From: Azospirillum agricola
GTDB taxonomy: Bacteria; Pseudomonadota; Alphaproteobacteria; Azospirillales; Azospirillaceae
Assembly: GCF_017876095.1 (NCBI RefSeq)
Contig: NZ_JAGINM010000021.1
Span: 62,001-126,000, forward strand
DNA: 64,000 nucleotides
Direction: 5' to 3'
A program made the position numbers and the translations under genes. This document shows positions 46,946 through 54,983 of this stretch, piece after piece. The stretch's first letter is position 1. Each line of letters begins with the position of its first letter. Under the pieces are notes generated by a model. It made no database searches. It was not told the origin of the DNA and was given only the letters and a program-made list of their open reading frames with translations.

Positions 46946-47800
46946 GTGTCCCGCAAGATCATCGACCTGCGCAGCCGCCCCGCCTTCCTGCATGATTTCT
47001 ACGGCGCCACGCCCGGCACCCCGGCCTATGAGGGCGCGAAGTGGCTGAACCGGCGCGTCGGCTCGAAGGACGACGAGCACTTCACCCGCTCCCACACGCT
47101 GGACGGCTTCATCGCCGAGATCCATGACGCCGGCATCACGGCGGCGGCGGTGATCGGCCGCGACACCCCCGGCGTCAGCACGTCGAACGATCAGGTCGCG
47201 GCGCTGATCGCGGGACGGCCGGAGCTGATCGGCGTCGGCTCCGTCGATCCCCAGCGCCAGGGCGTCGCCGGGGCGTTGGCCGAGGTGGAGCGGGCGGTCG
47301 GCCGGCTCGGGCTGAAGGGGATCAACCTGGAGCCCGGCTTCCTCGCCCCGGCCCTCGCCTTCGACGACCCGCTGCTGCTGCCGGTCTACGACGCCTGCGA
47401 CCAGTTCGGCGTGCCGGTGTTCCTGATGTCGGGGCCGACCACGCCGGATCCGGCCTTCAACGACCCCGCCCCGGTCGGGCGCATCGCGCGCGACTTCCCC
47501 AACCTGACCATCGTCTGCCACCACGGCTTCTGGCCGCACGTCGCCGAGATCGTCGGCATCGCCTTCCGCCATCCCAACGTCCACCTCGTGCCGGACATGT
47601 ACCTCTTCCTGCCGGGCAGCCGTCTCTACGTCGAGGCCGCCAACGGCTTCCTGCGCGACCAGCTTCTGTTCGGCACCTCCTTCCCCTTCCGGGCGATGAA
47701 GCAGACGGTCGAGGATTTCCTGGCGCTCGGCTTCGACGAGGCGGTGCTGGACGGGCTGCTGTCCGGCAACGCCGAGCGCGTCCTGAAGCTGGACCTCTGA
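46946..47800 (+). CDS. Amidohydrolase-fold (TIM-barrel) protein with altered metal site
   Basis: A 284-residue protein of the amidohydrolase-2 type (metal-dependent TIM-barrel hydrolases and decarboxylases). GTG 46946 is chosen because GGAGA lies nine bases before it and because an earlier start would include the promoter. The C-terminal blocks FPNLTIVCHHGFWPH and LLFGTSFPFRAMKQTVEDFL are family-like. Two usual metal ligands are missing: the N-terminal H-x-H is R-S-R here (KIIDLRSRPAF), and the late aspartate of the GSD motif is serine (GTSFPF). So it may use another metal site or be non-hydrolytic. It is the first gene of the sigma-54-driven operon with ssuD. Confidence 0.75.
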   Translation: MSRKIIDLRSRPAFLHDFYGATPGTPAYEGAKWLNRRVGSKDDEHFTRSHTLDGFIAEIHDAGITAAAVIGRDTPGVSTSNDQVAALIAGRPELIGVGSVDPQRQGVAGALAEVERAVGRLGLKGINLEPGFLAPALAFDDPLLLPVYDACDQFGVPVFLMSGPTTPDPAFNDPAPVGRIARDFPNLTIVCHHGFWPHVAEIVGIAFRHPNVHLVPDMYLFLPGSRLYVEAANGFLRDQLLFGTSFPFRAMKQTVEDFLALGFDEAVLDGLLSGNAERVLKLDL

Positions 47801-47849
47801 CGCCCTTCCCCACTTTTCAGGCCCCCTCCTTTCCAGGAACACCCCGATC

Positions 47850-48980
47850 ATGGACATCTTCTGGTTCCTGCCGGTCTACGGCGACGGCCCCTATCTGGGC
47901 AGCCAGGACGAGAGCCGCCCCGCCACCCTGGCCTATCTCAAGCAGATCGCGCAGGCCGCCGACCGGCGCGGCTACCACGGCGTACTGGTGCCCTGCGGAA
48001 AGACCTGCGAGGAGCCCTACATCGTCTCCGCCGCCCTGATCGAGGCGACGGAGCGGCTGCGCTTCCTGGTGGCGACCCGCCCCTCGGCGCTGACGCCGAC
48101 CTTCGCGGCCCGGCTCGCCAGCAGCCTGGACCGGCTGTCGGGCGGGCGCTTCTACCTGAACGTGGTCGCCGGCGGCGACGCCGACGAGTTGGCCGGCGAC
48201 GGCGTCTTCCTCGACCACGACGCCCGCTACGCCCACGCGGCGGAGTTCTTCTCGGTGTGGAAGCGCGTCCTCTCCGGCGAGCGGATCGACGCCGCCGGTG
48301 ACCACGTCACCGTGCGCGGGGCCGAGGTTCCCCTGCCCCCGGTGCAGCGCCCGCACCCGCCGCTGTTCTTCGGCGGCTCGTCGCCCGCCGGGCACGCGAC
48401 GGTGGCCGAGCATTTCGACACCTACCTGACCTGGGCCGAGCCGCCGGGCGCGGTGGCCGAGAAGATCGCCGACGTCCGCGCCCGCGCCGCCCGCCATGGC
48501 CGCACACTGACCTACGGCCTGCGCGTCAACGTCATCGTCCGCGAGACCGAGGCCGAGGCCTGGGCCGCCGCCGACCGGTTGATCAGCAAAGTCGACCGGC
48601 AGGCGGTGGAGACCGCGCACAGCGCCTTCCGCCGCTTCGAATCCGAGGGGCAGCGCCGCATGACGGAGCTGGCCTCGCGCCCCGATCTGGTGGTGTCGCC
48701 CAACCTGTGGGCCGGGGTCGGGCTGGTCCGCGGCGGGGCCGGCACCGCCCTGGTCGGCAGCGCGCGGCAGGTTGCCGACCGGCTGCTGGAATATCGCGAT
48801 CTCGGCATCGACGCCTTCGTGCTGTCCGGCTACCCGCATCTGGAGGAGGCGCACCGGGTCGCCGACCTGCTGTTCCCGCTGCTGCCGGTGTCCGCCCAGC
48901 CGCCGGCCGCCCAGCCCGCCCCGGAGGTCGCCTTTGTCAGCCCCTTCGGCGAGCTTCAGCCCGCGCGCGGGGCGGCGTGA
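47850..48980 (+). CDS. ssuD: FMNH2-dependent alkanesulfonate monooxygenase
   Basis: A 376-residue cytoplasmic LLM-class enzyme that cleaves alkanesulfonates to aldehyde and sulfite, with FMNH2 from a reductase. It matches SsuD closely along its length: MDIFWFLPVYGDGPYLGS, YLKQIAQAADRRGYHGVLVP, ELAGDGVFLDHDARYAHAAE, PPLFFGGSS and PNLWAGVGLVRGGAGTALVG, then VLSGYPHLEEAHRVADLLFP. AGGAA lies 10 bases before the ATG. No ssuE reductase gene is in the window. It overlaps the DszC-like gene by one base (TGATG). Expression should follow the sulfonate-sensing activator at 44705. Confidence 0.93.
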   Translation: MDIFWFLPVYGDGPYLGSQDESRPATLAYLKQIAQAADRRGYHGVLVPCGKTCEEPYIVSAALIEATERLRFLVATRPSALTPTFAARLASSLDRLSGGRFYLNVVAGGDADELAGDGVFLDHDARYAHAAEFFSVWKRVLSGERIDAAGDHVTVRGAEVPLPPVQRPHPPLFFGGSSPAGHATVAEHFDTYLTWAEPPGAVAEKIADVRARAARHGRTLTYGLRVNVIVRETEAEAWAAADRLISKVDRQAVETAHSAFRRFESEGQRRMTELASRPDLVVSPNLWAGVGLVRGGAGTALVGSARQVADRLLEYRDLGIDAFVLSGYPHLEEAHRVADLLFPLLPVSAQPPAAQPAPEVAFVSPFGELQPARGAA

Positions 48981-50158
48981 TGCCCGCACCGCTCTCCAAT
49001 CCGGCCCACCGCACCGCCCTGGCCGATCTGAAGCAAACCCTGGCGGCCACGGCGGTCGAGCGCGACCGCGCCGGTGGAACCGCCAAGGCCGAACGCGACG
49101 CGATCCGCCGCTCCGGCCTGCTCGACCTTGCCGTTCCCACCGGTCACGGCGGAGCCGGGGAAGGCTGGCCGGCGATCCTCGGCGCGGTGCGGGAACTGGC
49201 GCAGGTCGATTCCTCGCTGGCCCATCTCTTCGCCTTCCAGCACCTGATGGTCGCCTCGGTGCTGCTCTACGGCAACCCGGCGCAGCGCGAGGCGCTGCTG
49301 GGCGCGACGGCGCGCGGCCCCCTGTTCTGGGGCAACGCGCTGAACCCGCTGGACCGCCGCACCACCTTGGTCCCCCACACGAGCGGAGGCTGGATCCTGA
49401 ACGGCACCAAGAGCTTCTGTTCCGGAGCCAGCGATTCGGACCTGTTGCTGGTGTCGGCGGACGATCCCTCCGGCACCTTGCGGGTGCTGGCCCTGCCGAC
49501 GGCGCGGGCGGGCGTCGCCGTGCTGGACGACTGGGACAACATGGGCCAGCGCCAGACCGACAGCGGCACCGTGACCTTCACCGATGTGGCGGTGGACGCC
49601 GACGACGTGCTGGGACCGCCGGGGCCGTTCGGCGATCCGGCTTCCAGCCTGCGGCCCTGCATCGCCCAGTCGATCCTCGCCAGCATCTATCTGGGCATCG
49701 CCGAGGGGGCGCTGGCGGCGGCGCGCGGCTTCACCCTGGGCGAATCCCGGCCCTGGCGCGCGTCGGGCGTGGCCAGCGCCGCCGAGGATCCTTACATCCT
49801 GCGCCATTACGGCGAACTTCACGTCGCCATCGCCGGGGCCGAGGCGCTCGGCGACCGTGCGCTCGACCGGCTCCAGGCGGCGTGGGAGCGCGGGCGGGAT
49901 CTGACCCCCGCCGAGCGGGGCGAGGCCGCCGTCGCCATCGCCACCTTCAAGGCGGCCAGCACCCGCGCCGCGCTCGACGCGACCACCCGCCTGTTCGACG
50001 TCACCGGCGCGCGGGCCACCGCGTCGCGTTTCGGTTTCGACCGCTTCTGGCGCAACGTCCGCACCCACTCGCTGCACGATCCGCTGGACTACAAGCTGAA
50101 GGAATTGGGGGCCTGGACCTTGACCGGCGTCCTGCCCGAGCCCGGCTTCTACTCGTAA
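48980..50158 (+). CDS. Acyl-CoA-dehydrogenase-fold flavin monooxygenase, DszC/SfnB-like
   Basis: A 392-residue flavoenzyme with the acyl-CoA dehydrogenase fold. The N-terminal helical part runs to about 110, GGWILNGTKSFCSGASDSDL marks the central beta domain, and the C-terminus has FDRFWRNVRTHSLHDPLDYK. The RTHxxHDP motif is seen in DszC and SfnB-type monooxygenases and not in true dehydrogenases. DszC oxidises a thioether sulfur with FMNH2; SfnB is linked to dimethylsulfone use. It starts inside the ssuD stop codon and ends the operon. It may act on a thioether or on another sulfur compound next to SsuD; the substrate is inferred. Confidence 0.85.
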   Translation: MPAPLSNPAHRTALADLKQTLAATAVERDRAGGTAKAERDAIRRSGLLDLAVPTGHGGAGEGWPAILGAVRELAQVDSSLAHLFAFQHLMVASVLLYGNPAQREALLGATARGPLFWGNALNPLDRRTTLVPHTSGGWILNGTKSFCSGASDSDLLLVSADDPSGTLRVLALPTARAGVAVLDDWDNMGQRQTDSGTVTFTDVAVDADDVLGPPGPFGDPASSLRPCIAQSILASIYLGIAEGALAAARGFTLGESRPWRASGVASAAEDPYILRHYGELHVAIAGAEALGDRALDRLQAAWERGRDLTPAERGEAAVAIATFKAASTRAALDATTRLFDVTGARATASRFGFDRFWRNVRTHSLHDPLDYKLKELGAWTLTGVLPEPGFYS

Positions 50159-50327
50159 AGATCGCCTCCATGGAAGGATGCGGGAGTTGCGAGGAATTGG
50201 CCCACCCAAGCGCTCCCGAGTTGGTCCCCGTCGGACTGGCTGGGTCTGGTTCCCCCAGGATGAGCCGCTCGACGGGGAGGCGGCGATCATCCGAGGCCGG
50301 AGGCTTTGAAGCACCGGCCCTCGGGCC

Positions 50328-51833
50328 TCATCCCCGGTCCTGTCCGGTCTCCCGCGCCGCGCGCTCCGTCCAGTCCTGCAGCAGGATCAGGGTGTGGAAG
50401 ACGGCGCGCACCGCCAGCCGCATGCGGTCCTCGATCAGCCGCCCCTCCCCGTCCAGCGTGCCGGCGCCGGGGGTGATCAGGATGTTGGCATCGTCGGACA
50501 GGTTAGGCAGCACGCCGGCCCGCGCCAGCGCCTGGTTGAACAGGTTGCTGCGGGCGATGCGGTCCTCGTGCGTGAAGATCGGGATGCCCCAGGGTCGGTC
50601 GCCCCGGCTGGCCGGCGCCCAGGTCCGCTGGTAGTTGATCTCCACCCCGCCGAGGTTGGCCGAGGCGGCGATGGCGATGCCGTCCCACAGCCGCCCGCGC
50701 GCCCGCTCGAACTCGTCCAGCACGATGGCGTGGGTCTGCTCGATCGGCGCCAGGATCGTCTCCGGGGCGTCGCGCAGCGTGCGCAGCGCCGCCAGCGTGC
50801 CGTGCAGCGCCTCCTTGCCGGGATCGACCGCGACGTGCGAGCCCTTGCCGTGCGACGACACGGTGCCGAACCGCTCGCCATGGATGCCGAGCGCGCGGCG
50901 GATGTTGACCATCGGCCCCTCGCGCCCGACGATCAGTCCGGCGCTCGGCCCCCCGGCCACCTTGTCGAGGCTGAACAGCATGACGTCGGCGCCGATGCGG
51001 CGGATGTCGGTGCCGAGGAACGGCACGCCCCAGGCGTTGTCGGCGATGTAGGGCACGCCGAAGCGCGCGGCCAGCTCGCCGATCCGCCGGTGCAGCACCG
51101 CGGTGCCGTCGGCGAACCTGGTCCCGTAGCCGAAGCCCGGCGTGTCGTAGGCCAGCGAGACGAAGCCGCCCAACTCGGCGGCGTGGCGGTCCGCCGCGGC
51201 GCCCAGCGCCAGCGCAGCCGCCTCGGCGTCGACCTCCAGCAGCAGCGGCGCCGGGTAGCTCTTGATGCCGTGGACGTCGTAGCGGGCGCCCGGCAGCTTC
51301 ACCAGCGCGACGTCGACGTTCTCCTGCCGGCGGCCGAGCAGGCCCAGCTCCCCGGCGGTGGCGCCGCGGTCGGCGAACAGATCCTTGTAGAATCCCGGCA
51401 CCGGCCGGCCGTAGCTGGCGTGATGCTCGATGTGGCGCTCGTAGGGGACCACCGCCTTGACCCGCGACGGGTCGCCGCGCCCGACCAGCGACGGGGCGAT
51501 CAGGGTTTCGTAGGAGACCCACAGCCCGGCCTCGGCGCTGTTGACCACCGCCGCGTCGTACTCGTCGCCGTAGACCGACTTCACGACCCGGCGGATGGCG
51601 TCGCCGACGCGGACCAGCGGCACCAGATCGCGCGAGCCCGCCGCGATGGCGTCGATCACCGCGCGGCGCAGGGGGCCGGGATGGCTGGAGTTGCTGGCCG
51701 ACAGGCCGAAGCGGCCCTCCCAATCCTCGGGGATGGCGAGGTCGGCGGCGCGCCGCCCGGAATCCTCGACGATGGCGGCGGCGTGGTTCTGGAGGAACTG
51801 GTAGAGGTCGAGACGGAACGGGCCGGCGGGCAT
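50328..51833 (-). CDS. PLP-dependent enzyme, fold type I
   Basis: A 501-residue cytoplasmic enzyme. The chosen ATG at 51833 has TGAGGA eight bases upstream; ATG 51869 would add 12 residues and overlap the ATPase gene. A lysine for PLP is visible as K291 in MLFSLDKVAGGPSAGLIVG, and the ring-nitrogen aspartate as D265 in PYIADNAWGVPFLG. The layout recalls the selenocysteine-synthase and cysteine-desulfurase branch of fold type I, but I recognise no named family. It is the fourth gene of a tauACB-type operon (54592 to 50328), in the place where a desulfonating enzyme such as TauD is usually found. A C-S lyase or transaminase for a sulfonated amino acid is the inference. Confidence 0.72.
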   Translation of the reverse strand: MPAGPFRLDLYQFLQNHAAAIVEDSGRRAADLAIPEDWEGRFGLSASNSSHPGPLRRAVIDAIAAGSRDLVPLVRVGDAIRRVVKSVYGDEYDAAVVNSAEAGLWVSYETLIAPSLVGRGDPSRVKAVVPYERHIEHHASYGRPVPGFYKDLFADRGATAGELGLLGRRQENVDVALVKLPGARYDVHGIKSYPAPLLLEVDAEAAALALGAAADRHAAELGGFVSLAYDTPGFGYGTRFADGTAVLHRRIGELAARFGVPYIADNAWGVPFLGTDIRRIGADVMLFSLDKVAGGPSAGLIVGREGPMVNIRRALGIHGERFGTVSSHGKGSHVAVDPGKEALHGTLAALRTLRDAPETILAPIEQTHAIVLDEFERARGRLWDGIAIAASANLGGVEINYQRTWAPASRGDRPWGIPIFTHEDRIARSNLFNQALARAGVLPNLSDDANILITPGAGTLDGEGRLIEDRMRLAVRAVFHTLILLQDWTERAARETGQDRG

Positions 51834-51846
51834 GGAGGGGACATCC

Positions 51847-52701
51847 TCAGGAATTGGGTTGGTGGGCATGCGCCTTGCGCGCCTCCTCGCGGACGAGCCG
51901 GACGACGTCGCGCCGCAGCGCCATCAGCACCGGGTCGTCGAGGAAGCCGTCGACGTCGCGGGCATCGCTGGACGGCACGCGGATCTCAGCGGTCACCCGG
52001 CCGGGGCGGCTGCCCATGACCAGGATGCGGTCGGCGAGGAACAGCGCCTCGTCCACGTCGTGGGTGACGAACAGGATGGTCGTCCCGGTCTGCCGCCGCA
52101 GACCGAGCAGCAACTCCTGCATGGTCAGCCGGGTCTGCGCATCGAGCGCGGCGAAAGGCTCGTCCATCAGCAGGACGCGCGGGTTGCCGATCCAGGCACG
52201 GGCCAGGGCGGCACGCTGGCGCATCCCGCCGGACAGGTGATAAGGGGCGTGCCGCTCGAAACCGGTCAGGCCGATCAGCCGGACGTAGCGCTCCGCCTCC
52301 GGCCGGTAGACCCGTTCGGGAACACCGGCCATGCGCGGGCCGAAGGTGATGTTGTCCAGCACCGACAACCAGGGGAAGAGCTGCGGCTGCTGGAACACCA
52401 CGGCGCGTTCCGGGCCGGGGGCGCCGACCGGGCGGCCGTCCACCGTGACGCTGCCGGAACTCGGCGTCTCGAAGCCGGCGACGAGGTTGAGCACCGTCGA
52501 CTTGCCGCAGCCGCTGGGGCCGAGCAGGCAGACCAGCTCGCCCTCCGCCACCTCCAGCGACACGCGGTCGAGCGCCAGCGTCGGCGTGCCGCCGCGCAGG
52601 CCGGCGAAGCGCTTGCTGGCGTCGCGCAGATGGATCTTCGGCGGGGCCGGAGAGGCCGGGGCCGCAATCCCCTCGGCGGCGGTCAAGCGTGCCCCGTCCA
52701 T
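51847..52701 (-). CDS. ABC transporter ATP-binding protein, TauB/SsuB-type
   Basis: A 284-residue ATPase with Walker A GPSGCGKST, Q-loop VVFQQPQLFPWLSVLDNI, signature LSGGMRQR, Walker B VLLMDEPFAALDA and THDVDEA. A head of about 22 residues (MDGARLTAAEGIAAPASPAP) precedes the core. The ATG at 52701 overlaps the permease gene by 19 bases. It is the third gene of the operon and serves the permease at 52683. Confidence 0.9.
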   Translation of the reverse strand: MDGARLTAAEGIAAPASPAPPKIHLRDASKRFAGLRGGTPTLALDRVSLEVAEGELVCLLGPSGCGKSTVLNLVAGFETPSSGSVTVDGRPVGAPGPERAVVFQQPQLFPWLSVLDNITFGPRMAGVPERVYRPEAERYVRLIGLTGFERHAPYHLSGGMRQRAALARAWIGNPRVLLMDEPFAALDAQTRLTMQELLLGLRRQTGTTILFVTHDVDEALFLADRILVMGSRPGRVTAEIRVPSSDARDVDGFLDDPVLMALRRDVVRLVREEARKAHAHQPNS

Positions 52702-53513
52702 GGCACCATCACTTTCTGGAGCCCGACGATCGCGCGGTCGAGCCCGTATCCGATAAGGCCCAGCAGCACGATGCCGAGCATGACGACGTCGGTGCGCAGA
52801 TAGGCCCCGGCGTTCACCACCATCCAGCCGAGCCCGGAGGTCGCCGCCACCATCTCCGCCGCGATCAGCGTGGTCCAGCCGATGCCGAGCGCCAGCCGGA
52901 CGCTGGTGAACAGCTCCGGCAGGGTGCTGGGCAGCAGGACGTGGCGGAACATCTGGTAGCGGCTGACGCCGAGCACCGCCGCCGCCCGCCGCCGCTCCTG
53001 CCCGACCGCCGCGACGGCGCCGGCGGCGCCGACGACGATGCTCAGCACCGTGGCGATGTAGATCAGGAAGAATTTCGAGAATTCGCCGATGCCGAACCAG
53101 ACGATGACCAGCGGGATCAGCGCCAGCTTGGGCAGCGGGCGGAGGAACTGCACGAAGGGATCGAACAGCGCCGCCACCGTCGGCGACACCCCCATCACCA
53201 GCCCGAGCGGCACCCCGGTGAGCACCGCCGCCAGGAAGGCGACCCCGGCGCGGGCGACGCTGACCAGGATGTGCTCCCACAGCGGCACCTGCCGGTAGCC
53301 GGTCTCCGCCAGTTCGCGCCCGGTCTGCAGCACCTCGGCCGGGGTCGGCAGCAGCGCCGGGCCGATCCAGCCCAGCGACCCCGCCGCCTGCCACAGCGCC
53401 ACCACCGCCAGCACGGCGGCGACGCTCACCAGGGGCCGGGAGCGGACGGCGCCGGCCCGCGTCGCGGCGGCCCCGTCCCTGTCCCCGGCGGCGCCTGCGA
53501 GGCCTTCGCTCAT
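52683..53513 (-). CDS. ABC transporter permease, TauC-type
   Basis: A 276-residue inner-membrane permease. An N-terminal part of about 25 residues precedes the first membrane segment PLVSVAAVLAVVALWQAAGS. ALLPTPAEVLQTGRELAETG and the coupling loop QERRRAAAVLGVSRYQMFRH are typical, as is AAEMVAATSGLGWMVVNAGA near the end. The ATG at 53513 overlaps the binding-protein stop (ATGA). Confidence 0.9.
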   Translation of the reverse strand: MSEGLAGAAGDRDGAAATRAGAVRSRPLVSVAAVLAVVALWQAAGSLGWIGPALLPTPAEVLQTGRELAETGYRQVPLWEHILVSVARAGVAFLAAVLTGVPLGLVMGVSPTVAALFDPFVQFLRPLPKLALIPLVIVWFGIGEFSKFFLIYIATVLSIVVGAAGAVAAVGQERRRAAAVLGVSRYQMFRHVLLPSTLPELFTSVRLALGIGWTTLIAAEMVAATSGLGWMVVNAGAYLRTDVVMLGIVLLGLIGYGLDRAIVGLQKVMVPWTGHA

Positions 53514-54592
53514 GGCTTGACCGCCGCGTCCTTCCGGGCCAGCGCCTCGCGCAGGTAGCGGGTGTTGATCCAGGGGGCGAAGCTGTCGGGAATGTCGGCC
53601 TTGCGGACCTCGCCGATCTCGGCCAGGAAGTTCGCGGTGTCCTTCATGCCCTTGGCGATCACCGAATCCGCCGTGTCGGTGCCGTCGCCCAGCCATTTCA
53701 GGGTCGCCTGCTCCGCCAGCTCCGGATACTCGATGCCGGCCAGCGTGCTGCGCGCGGCGGCGAGGTCGACGTTGAGATGCTCGGCGACGATCTTCGCGGA
53801 GCCCTCCGGGTCGCGCTTGTACTGCTCCACATTCTTCTGGAAGACGCGGAGAAGCTGCACGGCGATCTGCGGGTGCTTCTCGAGGAACTCCTTGCGGGCG
53901 ACGAAGTTGTTCCAGACGTAGTAGCCGTCCTTCTGGAGATCGCGCGAGGCCAGCACCTCGTGGCCGCCGTCGGCTTCCAGCTGCTGGGTGAAGGGACCCC
54001 AGACATAGGCGGCGTCGATGTCGCCGCGCTTCCAGGCGGCGACGATGTCGGCCGGGCGCAGCGGCACCTGCTTCACCTTGGCGACGTCGACCTTGTTGAC
54101 CTTCAAGGCCGCCTGCAACGCGTAGTGCGCCGTGGAGTTGGCGGGGTAGCCGACGGTGCGGCCTTCCAGATCCTTGACCGATTTGACCGCCGCGCGGCCG
54201 ATCAGCCGCTCGCTGGTGGCGATGACGCCCGACACGCCGATCACCTCGATGGGCAGCTTGCGGATGATGCCGGCGACCGCCGGGCTGGAGCCGAAGCGGA
54301 CGATGTCCAGCTCCTTGGCGGCCAGCAGGGTCAGCACGTCGGCGCCGGAGTTGAAGGGCACCCACTGCACCTTGGTGCCGAACGCCTTCTCGTAGGAGCC
54401 GTCGGCCTTGCCCAGCATCCAGACGCGCGGCCCCCCGGCGTAGCCGAGGCGGACCACCTCGGGCACCGCCGGCGCCGTGGCGGTCTGCGCCGCGGCGGAC
54501 GATGCGAGCGACGACAGGAGGGCGGCGGGCGCCAGCGGCACGGCCAGCAGCGACGCCACGGCCAGGGCTCTGGCGAGCCAGTGTTTCAGCAT
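53510..54592 (-). CDS. ABC transporter substrate-binding protein, TauA-type
   Basis: A 360-residue periplasmic protein, first gene of the operon. Signal peptide MLKHWLARALAVASLLAVPL to about AAAQTATA. The mature part fits TauA: EVVRLGYAGGPRVWMLGKAD, VQWVPFNSGADVLTLLAAKE, RFGSSPAVAGIIRKLPIEVI and GDIDAAYVWGPFTQQLEADG. GGAAGGAA lies 10 bases before the ATG. Taurine or another short amino sulfonate is the likely ligand by family. The gene is divergent from the Dpp-type operon at 54984. Confidence 0.87.
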   Translation of the reverse strand: MLKHWLARALAVASLLAVPLAPAALLSSLASSAAAQTATAPAVPEVVRLGYAGGPRVWMLGKADGSYEKAFGTKVQWVPFNSGADVLTLLAAKELDIVRFGSSPAVAGIIRKLPIEVIGVSGVIATSERLIGRAAVKSVKDLEGRTVGYPANSTAHYALQAALKVNKVDVAKVKQVPLRPADIVAAWKRGDIDAAYVWGPFTQQLEADGGHEVLASRDLQKDGYYVWNNFVARKEFLEKHPQIAVQLLRVFQKNVEQYKRDPEGSAKIVAEHLNVDLAAARSTLAGIEYPELAEQATLKWLGDGTDTADSVIAKGMKDTANFLAEIGEVRKADIPDSFAPWINTRYLREALARKDAAVKP

Positions 54593-54983
54593 GGTCGGGA
54601 TTCCTTCCGATGGTGGGTTGTGACGCCGAGGGATCGACCTTCGGCCGCCCCTCAAAGGACGCTTCTCACGGGGATCGCGACGCGGCGCACCGACGAGGAA
54701 TATTGAACGTTTTTATTTTGCTGTATATGTTTATATCCTATTATTTTTATAGATTATCCAGCTTGTCAATCCCTATGTGTGCCAATCTTTCGCCAGCACC
54801 GGTGTGAAGGCCGAAGCGGATAAAACATATTTTAAATGTTGATATAGAAATAAATATCTACTTATTGAGTTGACATATTCACCGCCCGAAACGCACAGTC
54901 CCAGCCGTTAAACCGTTCCCTCACCACGGCTCATGATTTTTCCCGACGCAGCGCCCCCACGGCGCCGATGCGTCGGCAACCTG
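54593..54983. other. Divergent intergenic region with AT-rich promoter area
   Basis: A strongly AT-rich block (54700-54890) lies between the leftward tauA-type and the rightward dppA-type genes. On the minus strand TTGACA (54764-54769) is followed 18 bases later by AATAAT, a fair sigma-70 promoter for the leftward operon. On the plus strand TTGACA is at 54870-54875, but no good -10 follows. A GACGCA/TGCGTC hairpin precedes the rightward gene at about 54943-54972. No gene is seen. Confidence 0.45.

Noticed and set aside
48980..50158. Annotating this gene as an acyl-CoA dehydrogenase of fatty-acid breakdown
   Set aside because: The C-terminal RTHSLHDP motif and the one-base overlap with ssuD fit the DszC/SfnB monooxygenase branch better.
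54764..54781. A TGGCAC on the minus strand as a possible third sigma-54 promoter for the tauA-type operon
   Set aside because: The bases five positions later are GGGA, not TTGC, so the -12 element is absent. A sigma-70-like TTGACA in the same place is a better candidate.
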